Numbered from the stretch's first letter, positions 47,884-57,743 are shown. The stretch: 64,000 nt of DNA from Oscillospiraceae bacterium (GCA_015066515.1 SVOH01000007.1:1-64000); one strand, 5' to 3'. Program-made: numbers and translations. Notes: a model not told the origin generated them from the sequence alone.

Positions 47884-48564
47884 ATGCGCGACGATATTTG
47901 TACCATACCTGTCTCTGAGGTTTTTGAGGTGAGTGATGGTTGTCCACTGTGTCGTATGAAGCACACGGTTGAGGAGCATCTTATAACATATATTTTAGGT
48001 GATGCTATGATGGAGCCTGATGTAAGAATCGAAACCAATAGGGTCGGCTTTTGTAGTGAGCATTTTGATAAAATGATGGCAAGCCGCGGTAGACTGCAAC
48101 TTGCACTTATGCTTGAAACACATATCAAAGAAATAAGTGAGCAGATTTTTGCAAAAAAGATGTTTAACAGCGCCGACAAAAAGGCCGATAATGTTAAGAA
48201 AGTGATCGATAGTTGTTTTATATGTGAAAAGGTAAACTGGGGTATGGAGCGTATGATAGACACGATTTATCGTTGCTATGAAAAAGAACGTGATTTTAGG
48301 GAGCTTTTTAATAATCAGCCGCAGTTTTGTATGCATCATTTTGAACAGTTGATCTCATCTGCTGACAAAAAGAAAATGCCTAAATATTTAAGTGAGTTCA
48401 AGGAAAACTTAACAAGAATTACTGCCGATTATGTAAAATCTTTGGGAAATGATTTGAATAAATATTGCTCTATGTATGATTATAGAAATGCGGGAAAAGG
48501 CGATTGGGGAAATTCGGCTGATTCTGTCGAACGAGCTGTAAGCTATCTTACAGGAAAAATATAA
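47884..48564 (+). CDS. DUF6062-like Cys-rich protein
   Basis: CPLCRMKHTVEEHLITYILGDAMMEPDVRIETNRVGFCSEHFDKM and second CFICEK...FCMHHFEQL set. Confidence 0.75.
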   Translation: MRDDICTIPVSEVFEVSDGCPLCRMKHTVEEHLITYILGDAMMEPDVRIETNRVGFCSEHFDKMMASRGRLQLALMLETHIKEISEQIFAKKMFNSADKKADNVKKVIDSCFICEKVNWGMERMIDTIYRCYEKERDFRELFNNQPQFCMHHFEQLISSADKKKMPKYLSEFKENLTRITADYVKSLGNDLNKYCSMYDYRNAGKGDWGNSADSVERAVSYLTGKI

Positions 48565-48603
48565 TTTACATAATGCAACAAAATAATCCATAAAAGTAAC
48601 CAA

Positions 48604-48665
48604 TGTGGATATTGGTTTTGCACTGTTTAAGCCGTTTTTTCAACTTTTCCACCAAGTTATCCACA
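48604..48665. promoter_or_regulatory. Cluster of DnaA-box-like 9-mers
   Basis: TTATCCACA perfect at 48657-48665; TTTTCCACC 48645-48653; TGTGGATAT (minus ATATCCACA) 48604-48612. Confidence 0.55.
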
Positions 48666-48741
48666 ATTTTATGTTAACCTGAATATAACCTTAATTTTTT
48701 GTTAAAAATATTTTTAGCAAATTTTACGAGGTGAAAGTAGC

Positions 48742-49020
48742 ATGGTTAAAGGTGTTAATAAAACTGTAATAGAGGTTAATGATACGGGCAGTAAAGTGTT
48801 TGATAGAATAGTGTTTTACGTAAGTCCAACGTGTGGGGGACTGAGTTCTAAAAGTCTTAATCGAGCCATAAAGAACTTTACTTTTCAGATAGATGAAAGG
48901 GCAGGCAGAGGGTATACAAGTCTAAGGCAGCGACATTTAACGCGTCGTAGAATAACGATAGCATCAATTGCTAGTGCAATAGTAGCGACAGCAATTATAG
49001 CAATAGTGCTTATTTTATGA
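48742..49020 (+). CDS. Conserved small membrane protein, unknown function
   Basis: GAGGTGA SD; MVKGVNKTVIEVNDTGSKVFDRIVFYVSP; C-terminal TM. Confidence 0.7.
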   Translation: MVKGVNKTVIEVNDTGSKVFDRIVFYVSPTCGGLSSKSLNRAIKNFTFQIDERAGRGYTSLRQRHLTRRRITIASIASAIVATAIIAIVLIL

Positions 49021-49029
49021 ATATACTGT

Positions 49030-49069
49030 AAAAAAAGCAGGAAGCCGTCAGTTGCTTCTTGCTTTTTTT
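49030..49069 (+). terminator. Intrinsic terminator
   Basis: GCAGGAAGC/GCTTCTTGC then T7. Confidence 0.85.
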
Positions 49070-49125
49070 GTGAGTTTGAGGTAATATATTATATGTAATA
49101 TTTTGTCAGTTAAGAGGAAAATCTA

Positions 49126-49878
49126 ATGAACATATTTAAAAATGGTTTTAAACTTTGCGGTAGTCTTATAATTGCGTCGGTAATAAGTATATTTTTATGC
49201 ATTTCTATGAATGTTATAATTTCGGCAATGTTTACTTCAGAAATAGGATACCAAGCATTTGTTTATGAAACGGAAGAATCAACCGATCCAATAGCAAAAT
49301 ATGAGTATTTTTATACCGATAAGGATGGCGATGGTAAAGATGACGGTACCGATGTTAAGATGCAGGAATATGAGGATAAGGATTACATTGTAACTACTGT
49401 AAAGTTACGCTCAACACTTACAGGTACCAGTAAGGCCGTTTTTTTAATATCTACACAAATTTTAAGTATGATAATGGTTATAGCTTTTGCAAGTAATTCG
49501 CCATATAAACAAGGCTTTAAGGATTCAAATATGGTTAAGATTGGTCGCGCAAAGAGCGATTTGCTTAAAGGACTTAAAATTGGACTTATAGGCAATATAC
49601 CGTTTTTTGCAATTACAATACTTATGATTGTTTTGGCGGTAGGTATAGCGCCTGGATTTAGAACAGTGTGGTATGCATTTTTAAGTGGACATTTTTATTC
49701 GCTTATAATGTGGATTACAGGAGGAGTTCTTACTGTTGGTGAAATTAGCACAATGCAATACGTGTGCCTTGTACTTGTGCAATTTATTGTTCCTGTAATT
49801 TCTTGTGTGGCATATATTTTAGGTTTTAAGGAAATTAACCTTGCTGAAAAGCTGGTTTATAAAAAAGAGGTAAAGTAA
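49126..49878 (+). CDS. Multi-TM membrane protein, unknown function
   Basis: Several hydrophobic helices; DKDGDGKDDGTD acidic loop; one base before next ATG. Confidence 0.7.
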   Translation: MNIFKNGFKLCGSLIIASVISIFLCISMNVIISAMFTSEIGYQAFVYETEESTDPIAKYEYFYTDKDGDGKDDGTDVKMQEYEDKDYIVTTVKLRSTLTGTSKAVFLISTQILSMIMVIAFASNSPYKQGFKDSNMVKIGRAKSDLLKGLKIGLIGNIPFFAITILMIVLAVGIAPGFRTVWYAFLSGHFYSLIMWITGGVLTVGEISTMQYVCLVLVQFIVPVISCVAYILGFKEINLAEKLVYKKEVK

Positions 49879-49879
49879 T

Positions 49880-50695
49880 ATGGCAGGTTTGTTTGGTTTT
49901 TTGGACTTTACAAGGGAAGGACCCGGTATAAGAAAAGATGCCCCTAAAAAGAAGACTTTCTTTGTATTTTTTGAAACCTTTTTCCGTAACTTTTGGCGTT
50001 TTTTCTCGATAAATTTGGTATATTTTTTAACATCAATTCCTATACTTACAAATGGTATGGCTACTGCAGGAATAACTAATATTACCCGCAATATTGCGAG
50101 AGATAAACACTCGTTTGGCCTTAGCGATTTTTTTGAAACTATAAAAAGGAATTGGAAGCAATCACTTGCCGTAGGTATTATAAATACTATAATTACGGCA
50201 TTGCTTTTATTTGGTATATGGTTTTACAATGAATCGTATCTGCAAACACAGCAGACTCTATCACTTGCAGGACTTATTATGGTTTTAATTGTTTTTGCAA
50301 TATTCGGAATAATGAACTTTTACATTTATACACTTATGATAACCTTTAATTTTAAGTTAAAGTCATTGTATACAAACAGCTTTAAGTTTGTATTTGTAAA
50401 TTTGTGGAAAAATCTTCTTTGTGGTATATGCGTGCTTTTAATTTACGGTTTGTATATATTTTTAGCATTATTGTTTGCTGATATACGCGTATGGCTAATT
50501 GAGTTTATAATAATGGTTTCGACATTGCCGGCATTTAAATACTTACTTATACAATTTTTTACATTTGGCAGCATAAAGAAATATATTATTGATCCTTATT
50601 ATAAGGAGCATCCCGATGCCGATATAGAAAAGCGTCGCAACTTGGGTCTTGAAGTACCCGATGACGATGAGGAAGAACCGCTCTCTTGGGAGTGA
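49880..50695 (+). CDS. YesL family (DUF624) membrane protein
   Basis: FFRNFWRFFSINLVYFLTSIPI...GMATAGITNITRNIARDKHSFGLSDFFETIKRNWKQSL. Confidence 0.85.
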   Translation: MAGLFGFLDFTREGPGIRKDAPKKKTFFVFFETFFRNFWRFFSINLVYFLTSIPILTNGMATAGITNITRNIARDKHSFGLSDFFETIKRNWKQSLAVGIINTIITALLLFGIWFYNESYLQTQQTLSLAGLIMVLIVFAIFGIMNFYIYTLMITFNFKLKSLYTNSFKFVFVNLWKNLLCGICVLLIYGLYIFLALLFADIRVWLIEFIIMVSTLPAFKYLLIQFFTFGSIKKYIIDPYYKEHPDADIEKRRNLGLEVPDDDEEEPLSWE

Positions 50696-50704
50696 TTTAT
50701 AAAT

Positions 50705-50735
50705 AAAGAACCCATCAATCAGATGGGTTCTTTGT
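50705..50735. terminator. Intrinsic terminator
   Basis: AAAGAACCCATC/GATGGGTTCTTT. Confidence 0.88.
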
Positions 50736-50926
50736 TATTTAATAACAAAATCAAGTATTCTTATAGTATCACTGTTAATTTCTATTGCATTTTTATATTC
50801 ACCAAAAGCAATTCTTACCGTGTTTTCCCAAGCCGTTGATATTCCTATCCAACCAAGACTAATACACATTATAATTACAAGTGAAATATATAGTGTTCTG
50901 AAATACGTTTTGGTTTGTCTTTTCAT
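50735..50926 (-). CDS. Small single-TM protein after spoIIP
   Basis: AAGGAAAA upstream, TM helix TLYISLVIIMCISLGWIGI; 3' end of spoIIP operon. Confidence 0.55.
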   Translation of the reverse strand: MKRQTKTYFRTLYISLVIIMCISLGWIGISTAWENTVRIAFGEYKNAIEINSDTIRILDFVIK

Positions 50927-50932
50927 TTTATT

Positions 50933-52000
50933 CTATTTTCCTTTTAAAAGCGTATTAAATAAATTTATAAGTGCGTTAGAAAGCAGCTCTGCCGAGTATT
51001 TGGCTTCGGTGAGGGTGTTGCCGTCAGTACCGATTTCTATCAGCATAGAGCCTGTTGTAAGGCTTTCATTATAGTTTTTTGACATAAAGTGAATTGACCG
51101 CGCAAGGCTAGGGTACATAACTTCGATTGTTTGCTGTAGCTTTGTTGCAAGCTTTAAATTTTCTTTCCAATTTGGAAAGTTTTTAACATTACCGCTTTGT
51201 GACCCCATAACAAGCATTATTTGTGCCGCTTTTTTGCCGTCGATTTCGGTAGTTACCTTTACCTTGTCGGTATCGTTTGCGGCAATTGCGTCACGGTGCA
51301 GGTCGATAACAATTTTAATGCTGGGGTATTTTTCGGTGTATTTGCAAATGGTATCAGCGGCGCGCGAATAGCTTTCGTTATACGACGGGTTATCGTGCTG
51401 CGTGGTGTCATGTAGCGTTACAATTCCTGCGTCGTTTAGCCTATCGGCAATTATTTTGCCCAAAGCTACCATATTATATGCGTTGTCGGTATTTCTTGCG
51501 GTATCGTTTTCGGTATAATATTTTTCGTTGTGCCGTAGATAGCTTTCGGTTGCGTGCGTGTGAAGAATCAGAACCTGCGGCTTGCCGTTTTTTTCTATTT
51601 TAAATGGGAGCTCTCCGTTTACAAAATCCTTCAAATTAATTTTAAGATCAGTGTTATTCTTTAGATAAACATTGTTGTAAGAAGTGTTGGCAGTATAGGG
51701 GGAAATAAATTTTTCTATAACCTTGCCTTGCACAGCTCCACTTGCCGACACCATAACTGACTCGGTCGTATCGGTGACAGAGGGAGTACCGATTGTTTGT
51801 GAATTTGAAATATCGGTGTTTACGTTCTCGGTGTTTTTATTATTATGCGGTGTGGTGTCAACTACAATTATCGGCGACATAGTTTGTATAGCAATATCGC
51901 CGATAGTATAACTTAACCCCTTAATGCTTGTATATGTTAAAAATAGCGCGACAATCAGTGCTGATGCACAAAAGCGTATTATAGCGCCACGATTACCCAT
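50933..52000 (-). CDS. spoIIP: Stage II sporulation protein P
   Basis: KPQVLILHTHATESYL, VIDLHRDAIA, N-terminal TM. Confidence 0.95.
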   Translation of the reverse strand: MGNRGAIIRFCASALIVALFLTYTSIKGLSYTIGDIAIQTMSPIIVVDTTPHNNKNTENVNTDISNSQTIGTPSVTDTTESVMVSASGAVQGKVIEKFISPYTANTSYNNVYLKNNTDLKINLKDFVNGELPFKIEKNGKPQVLILHTHATESYLRHNEKYYTENDTARNTDNAYNMVALGKIIADRLNDAGIVTLHDTTQHDNPSYNESYSRAADTICKYTEKYPSIKIVIDLHRDAIAANDTDKVKVTTEIDGKKAAQIMLVMGSQSGNVKNFPNWKENLKLATKLQQTIEVMYPSLARSIHFMSKNYNESLTTGSMLIEIGTDGNTLTEAKYSAELLSNALINLFNTLLKGK

Positions 52001-52045
52001 TTAAAATCACCATCCATAAATAATTTTATGCTTACAGAGGTGTTT

Positions 52046-52870
52046 TTATGTTAGGCTTTCTATTATATCTATATCGAGTTCGGGTTGTAAAAATATGTTT
52101 ATTGCGCGGGAGATAATGTCCGCCGCCTTTTCTACAAGCAGGTCGATTTCTTTTGGTGTTACCATCATATTTTCGTCCGAATTAAAAAAACTGTTTGCAT
52201 CTATTACGGTAGGCACACCCACCGCAATAACCGGTATGCCAAGTGTGTCAAGATTTAAAGGCTTTCGCGCGTTGTTTACACCTGAGCCTGCCACTATACC
52301 GGTATTGCTTATTTGTATTGTGCGGCAAAGTCGCTCAGGGTCGCGGCAGGCAAGGGCGTCTACGGCGATTATAATATCGGGTTTAATTTTTTGGGAAGTG
52401 GCACTTATAAGGTCATAGCTTTCAATACCCGTTTTACCGAGCACATTTGGCGTTATTGTGCTAACGCTTTTTAAATCGTCAAGTCCCAAATTGTGTTTGA
52501 GTTCGTCGCATAAATGCCGAGTTGCAAGTACTCTATCGGCAACGATTGGCCCTAAGGCGTCGGGAGTTATATCGGTGTTTCCAAGGCCCACTACAAGCGT
52601 ATGGTTTATATTTGCATTTATTATACTTCGCAGTGCATTAACGGTGGACTTTATTACAGTTTCGGTATCACATACAAAATCAAGACGCGGAAAGAAAAGG
52701 GTGCAATATGTGCCGATGGGTTTGCCTAAAATTTTTGCCGCATCATTATTGGTTATTTTTACCGTAGAAATTATTACATCTTTCTCCTTTACCTCCAACA
52801 CATCTACACCAGATATATTTGATGCATTTTCTGATTTTATTTCAGTGATAAGGTCGGTTCTGATATTCAT
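52046..52870 (-). CDS. gpr: Germination protease GPR
   Basis: MNIRTDLITE, VVGLGNTDITPDALGP, DALACRDPERL, PTVIDAN. Confidence 0.97.
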   Translation of the reverse strand: MNIRTDLITEIKSENASNISGVDVLEVKEKDVIISTVKITNNDAAKILGKPIGTYCTLFFPRLDFVCDTETVIKSTVNALRSIINANINHTLVVGLGNTDITPDALGPIVADRVLATRHLCDELKHNLGLDDLKSVSTITPNVLGKTGIESYDLISATSQKIKPDIIIAVDALACRDPERLCRTIQISNTGIVAGSGVNNARKPLNLDTLGIPVIAVGVPTVIDANSFFNSDENMMVTPKEIDLLVEKAADIISRAINIFLQPELDIDIIESLT

Positions 52871-52905
52871 AAATAATCACCGTGAATATTATGCCCCAAA
52901 AACCA

Positions 52906-52938
52906 AAGACTCTGCCTAAAAATTTTAAGCAGAGTCTT
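52906..52938 (-). terminator. Intrinsic terminator
   Basis: AAGACTCTGC/GCAGAGTCTT with AT-rich inner stem. Confidence 0.7.
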
Positions 52939-52945
52939 AAATATT

Positions 52946-55375
52946 TTATTCTTCACTTGAAGCTCGCATTTCCATAAGCTGATCGTGCGTTATAAGCACT
53001 TGACGAGGTTTGGAACCCTCGTATGGTCCTATAATTCCACGTTCTTCCATTTGGTCGATTATGCGTGCTGCACGCGAGTAACCGAGTTTAAGCTTTCTTT
53101 GTAATAGTGACGTCGACGCTTGACCAAGCTCAACCACAACCTTGATTGCATCTTCAAGAACAGGGTCGTCGGCATCGGCAGCATCCTCGGGTACACCTGT
53201 GCGCTGTTGTTTGTCAATGGCTGCCTGACGCTCGATTTCAAGCATAACGTTATCATCGTAAGTGGTTTTGCCGCCGCTTTTTACATACTCAACAACCCTT
53301 TCAACCTCTTCGTCACTTACAAAGCAACCTTGAATTCGGTTTGGCTTATTAGCTCCTACAGGGCGGAACAGCATATCACCGCGACCTAGTAGTTTTTCGG
53401 CACCTGCACAGTCAAGAATGGTACCGCTATCAATATGAGATGAAACGGCAAAAGCAATACGAGTTGGAATGTTTGCCTTAATTACACCGGTTACGACGTT
53501 AACCGACGGACGCTGTGTTGCGATAAGCAGGTGAATACCTGCCGCGCGAGCCTTTGCGGCGATACGATTAATTGAATCTTCCACTTCTTTTGGTGCTGTC
53601 ATCATAAGATCAGCAAGCTCGTCGATAATAATTACAATGCGTGGCATCTTTTTAATTTCAGGCTCATCAACTAAGGATTCTACAAATTTGTTGTAGCCCT
53701 CTATGTTACGAACATCGCGGTCAGCAAACATTTTGTATCGCTGTTCCATTTCGTTAACTGCCCAACCGAGAGCACCGGCGGCTTTTCTGGGTTCGGTAAT
53801 AACGGGAACAATAAGGTGAGGTATACCGTTGTATATACCAAGCTCTACAACCTTCGGGTCAACCATAAGAAGCTTTACATCTTCGGGAGAAGCCTTATAT
53901 AAAAGACTTACAATAAATGAGTTAATACAAACTGATTTACCGCTACCCGTAGCGCCGGCGATGAGTCCGTGTGGCATTTTTGCAATGTCGGTAACCACAG
54001 TATTACCGCCTATATCTTTACCCATAGATACAGTAAGCTTGCTTTTTGAAGCAGAAAATGTTGTAGACTCAATTACTTCACGTATACCAACAGTAGCGCT
54101 TGCGCGGTTTGGAACCTCAATACCAACTGCGGCTTTGTTTGGAATAGGCGCTTCGATACGCACGCCGGCAGTTGCCAAATTAAGCGCAATATCATCGGCA
54201 AGGCTTGTGATTTTGCTTATTTTTACACCGGCCTTTGGCTGTAATTCGTAACGGGTAACCGTAGGACCGCGGCTAACATTTATAACCTGTGTTTCTACAC
54301 CAAAGCTTTTTAGTGTGTCTACAAGTCGCTGTGCAGTGCTTTCAAGCTCGGCTGCTACAGTTTTGCTGTCGGCACTTTGAATATTGTCAAGCAATGAAAG
54401 CGGTGGAAATTTGTAAATAGGCATATCATCGGCCGTTTCAGCAATTTCATTTGCAACGGCGTCGGTTTCTTTTTGAAAATCTACAGTAATTCTCTCGGGA
54501 GTATTACCTTGTGCTTCTTCACGAGCTGCGGCTATTGCATCATCAACATCGGCGCCATCGTCCACAGGAATGTATTCGTCATCATCTGTTGGGGTGGGTA
54601 TTTCTTCGTCGTTGTAGCTTTCAACAAGTCGCTGCTGAATTTCTTCGAGATCGTCTTTTTTTACTGTAGGCTTTTCAGGTTCCTCTACAGGAATATCGAC
54701 ATCAAAGCCCTTAATAATTTTAAGCTGTTTTTTGGGTTTTTGATCTTTTTCGGCCTCGCGTTGTGCGCGCTCCTGAAAAGCGTTACTTGCCTGCTCGCCA
54801 ACCACCTGTGCAGGTTTTGCCAAAGCTTTAAATAGAGCAATAAGATGTGTTCCCGTAATAATCATTATGAAAACAAAAATAAGTAAAATCAGTGTGATTA
54901 TGGCGCCGGTTTTACCAAATGCCAGTGCAATAGGAATACCAACAAGCGTGCCTAAAAGGCCGCCACCAAATTTGTGCGTTAGATTCCATGCGTCAGAGAG
55001 TGCGCCGGCAAAGCTGAAGGCAGGATCTTTGAGTTGATCCTTACCTATTAGACAAATTGATATAAAAGCGCCGATAGCGACAACAAGAATTACTGATTCA
55101 ATGATTTTTGCGTTTATACTTGTCGAGAATTTTTCTGTTGCAAAAATTATGGCTATAGCCCCCAATAAAAACGGATAAAAATATGCCGTAAAGCCAAAAA
55201 TTCTAAACATAAATTCATGCAAATGTGTCCAAAGGTTTTCACCCTTTATAAACACCACAAACATTAAAAATATTGCAACAGCAAACCAAATTACCGAATG
55301 TAGTTGACGGTTGGCCTTTGCTGTGGCTTGGGTTTTGTTTTTAGAAGAGGGGCGACCTCTTTTTTTTGTTGCCAT
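52946..55375 (-). CDS. DNA translocase FtsK/SpoIIIE
   Basis: Four N-terminal TM, GLIAGATGSGKSVCINSFIVSLLY, IDELADLMM, C-terminal gamma domain. Confidence 0.96.
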   Translation of the reverse strand: MATKKRGRPSSKNKTQATAKANRQLHSVIWFAVAIFLMFVVFIKGENLWTHLHEFMFRIFGFTAYFYPFLLGAIAIIFATEKFSTSINAKIIESVILVVAIGAFISICLIGKDQLKDPAFSFAGALSDAWNLTHKFGGGLLGTLVGIPIALAFGKTGAIITLILLIFVFIMIITGTHLIALFKALAKPAQVVGEQASNAFQERAQREAEKDQKPKKQLKIIKGFDVDIPVEEPEKPTVKKDDLEEIQQRLVESYNDEEIPTPTDDDEYIPVDDGADVDDAIAAAREEAQGNTPERITVDFQKETDAVANEIAETADDMPIYKFPPLSLLDNIQSADSKTVAAELESTAQRLVDTLKSFGVETQVINVSRGPTVTRYELQPKAGVKISKITSLADDIALNLATAGVRIEAPIPNKAAVGIEVPNRASATVGIREVIESTTFSASKSKLTVSMGKDIGGNTVVTDIAKMPHGLIAGATGSGKSVCINSFIVSLLYKASPEDVKLLMVDPKVVELGIYNGIPHLIVPVITEPRKAAGALGWAVNEMEQRYKMFADRDVRNIEGYNKFVESLVDEPEIKKMPRIVIIIDELADLMMTAPKEVEDSINRIAAKARAAGIHLLIATQRPSVNVVTGVIKANIPTRIAFAVSSHIDSGTILDCAGAEKLLGRGDMLFRPVGANKPNRIQGCFVSDEEVERVVEYVKSGGKTTYDDNVMLEIERQAAIDKQQRTGVPEDAADADDPVLEDAIKVVVELGQASTSLLQRKLKLGYSRAARIIDQMEERGIIGPYEGSKPRQVLITHDQLMEMRASSEE

Positions 55376-55423
55376 ATATGTAACTCCCCATAATAAAATT
55401 TTGTATTTGTATGTATAGTGTTG

Positions 55424-56113
55424 CTATTCAACACTATTTTTTTGTTCAATCATTTTATAAAGACAATCCAAAACCTTACCAAGCGTTCCGATTGAGTCTA
55501 TTAACTTTTCTTTTACTGCTTGGTCACCCGAAAGGGTAGTGCCGACATCGGTGACAAGCTCACCGGTGTTCATCATAAGTTTTGTAAAATTTTCTGCCGT
55601 AATTCCCGAATTTTTGACCACAAAATCGGTGATGCGGTCCTGCATACGAGCAAAGTGATTCATTGTTTGCGGCACGCCAATAACCAAACCGCTGGTTCTT
55701 ACAGGATGAACGGTCATTGTAGCGCTTGGTGCTATAAATGATTTTTTTGCCGATACGGCAAGTGGAATACCAATAGAATGACCGCCGCCCAGCACAAAAC
55801 TAACTGTTGGTTTTTTCATACCAGAAATAAGTTCTGCCAAGGCAAGTCCTGCTTCAACATCGCCACCAACTGTATTTAATATTATTAGTACGCCTTCAAT
55901 GTTTTTGTCTTGCTCTACAGCCACAAGCTGTGGAATAATATGCTCGTATTTTGTGGTTTTGCTGTTTTCGGGCAGGCAAGAATGTCCTTCTATTTCTCCT
56001 ATAATTGTAAGGCAGAAAATTTTATGCCTACAATCTTCAACATTTATTGTGCCTAAATCCTTTATTGCTTCCAGTTGTTCACTGTTTTGTGATTCGTTCT
56101 TATTATTGCTCAT
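55424..56113 (-). CDS. ClpP-like protease (TepA family)
   Basis: LNTVGGDVEAGLALAELISG, GGGHSIGIPLAVSAKKSFI, MTVHPVRTSG. Confidence 0.85.
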   Translation of the reverse strand: MSNNKNESQNSEQLEAIKDLGTINVEDCRHKIFCLTIIGEIEGHSCLPENSKTTKYEHIIPQLVAVEQDKNIEGVLIILNTVGGDVEAGLALAELISGMKKPTVSFVLGGGHSIGIPLAVSAKKSFIAPSATMTVHPVRTSGLVIGVPQTMNHFARMQDRITDFVVKNSGITAENFTKLMMNTGELVTDVGTTLSGDQAVKEKLIDSIGTLGKVLDCLYKMIEQKNSVE

Positions 56114-56276
56114 ATAATTTCCCTCCAAATCTATTATTTGAAAAGAAACTATAACAATACATAATAATTATATATCTTTTATATATAATTTGCAAGAAAA
56201 TACTTTATTTTTATTTGAAAAAGTAATATAATTAAATTAACAAAAATAGTTGTACACGCGAAAGGGGAGATAGCAT

Positions 56277-57464
56277 TTGAAATTTGAAACCGCTAGTCAG
56301 GCTGCAGCCCGTTTGGGCGTTACAGTGCGCGCAGTTCAAAAATGGGCAAAAGAAGGCAAGCTTGAGGGCGCTCAAAAAATAGGACGCGATTGGATGATTC
56401 CTTTTGGCGCGGTAGCAACGGAAACGAAGGTAGATGTAGTTGAAACCAAAGCTACCAAGAAAGTTTTTGACGTTGCATTTCCAATGTTTCAGCTTCCATA
56501 TTTTTCAGGCGAACTGCTTGAACATATTAACAAAATAAGCGACCCCGATGAACGCGATTTATACTTAATTGAGTATTATTATTTTATAGGAGAGCTTGAA
56601 AAGTCCGAGGAAATTGCCGAATTATATATAGATTCTCCCAATTTAAAGCACCGATTGTCTGCTGAACTGTTTAGCACCTTTGATAATATGATTACAGGTC
56701 ATTTACATAAAGTGCATTTTGCGGCAGGACTTTTAAAGTCGGAAATTGAAAACAGCGATTTGACCGACGAATCGGCAATACGCGATAACGCGCTAAAGGT
56801 TTTTGCAGGTGTGGTTTTAAAAACGCAGCTTCACACACCGTTTGAGACTGTGCCGCAAATCGAGGATTACATTAAGCATTTGCCGGAAGGTTTAAGAATT
56901 ATAGCGCTTTATTTATCGGCATATAAGGCATACCTTGCAAAAGACTACAGCCGTTCACTTGGTATTGCTCAGGCGGCTATCAACTGTGCAACGATGCAAT
57001 ATCCTATGCCGATGATATACTGCAATATAATTTGTGCAATAGACTGCATAAATCTTTTGCAGCTTAATAAAGCTGGTGAGTATATTAAAAGGGCATGGGA
57101 GCTCGCAATTCCGTATAAAATGTATATGCCTTTTGTTGAGCACTATAGTATATTGCAGGGTTTGCTTGAAAACAATTTTAAGAGATCTGATATAGATAAT
57201 TACAACAAGATTATAGAACTTGCAAGAAAGTATAATACATCTTGGTATCAGGTTTATAATAAAAAGACCGATAGAAATGTTACAATGGAGCTTACCCCTA
57301 CAGAATTCACCATTGCAATGCTTTATTCAAGAAACTGGCGGGCCAAAGAAATTGCAGCGCATATGCACATTTCGGAACGCACGGTTACAAACTATATACA
57401 GGTAATTTATGAAAAACTCAATATAAACGGAAGAAAAGAATTAGAAAAATACGTTATGAATTAA
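56277..57464 (+). CDS. Double-HTH transcriptional regulator: N-terminal excisionase/MerR-like HTH, central helical region, C-terminal LuxR/GerE HTH (TTG start)
   Basis: FETASQAAARLGVTVRAVQKWAKEGKLEGAQKIGRDWMIP; LTPTEFTIAMLYSRNWRAKEIAAHMHISERTVTNYIQVIYEKLNI. Confidence 0.85.
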   Translation: MKFETASQAAARLGVTVRAVQKWAKEGKLEGAQKIGRDWMIPFGAVATETKVDVVETKATKKVFDVAFPMFQLPYFSGELLEHINKISDPDERDLYLIEYYYFIGELEKSEEIAELYIDSPNLKHRLSAELFSTFDNMITGHLHKVHFAAGLLKSEIENSDLTDESAIRDNALKVFAGVVLKTQLHTPFETVPQIEDYIKHLPEGLRIIALYLSAYKAYLAKDYSRSLGIAQAAINCATMQYPMPMIYCNIICAIDCINLLQLNKAGEYIKRAWELAIPYKMYMPFVEHYSILQGLLENNFKRSDIDNYNKIIELARKYNTSWYQVYNKKTDRNVTMELTPTEFTIAMLYSRNWRAKEIAAHMHISERTVTNYIQVIYEKLNINGRKELEKYVMN

Positions 57465-57466
57465 AT

Positions 57467-57511
57467 AAGACACTACTTGATTCGGCAAAACGAACAAAGT
57501 AGTGTCTTTTT
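57467..57511 (+). terminator. Intrinsic terminator after regulator
   Basis: AAGACACTACTT/AAGTAGTGTCTT then T-run. Confidence 0.85.
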
Positions 57512-57677
57512 GTTCGTTTAGGCGAACAAATTTGCAATAAATCGTTCGTTAAAACGAATGAATGTTTGGCAAATTGCTGTTAAAACAATAACAATTTGTC
57601 TTTTTTGTAAGAATACCTTGTTTTTCACCGGTAAAAAATAAAAGCAAACTTACAGACATTTCTTTTTAAAAATACTC

Positions 57678-57706
57678 GTTACAAGTTTAAGTTTTGAGTC
57701 TATAAT
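57678..57706 (+). promoter_or_regulatory. Candidate promoter of Cys-rich/adhesin operon
   Basis: GTTACA-N17-TATAAT. Confidence 0.6.
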
Positions 57707-57743
57707 AAATTTGTAAAATAAATTTGTTACCAGGAGGGAGCCT

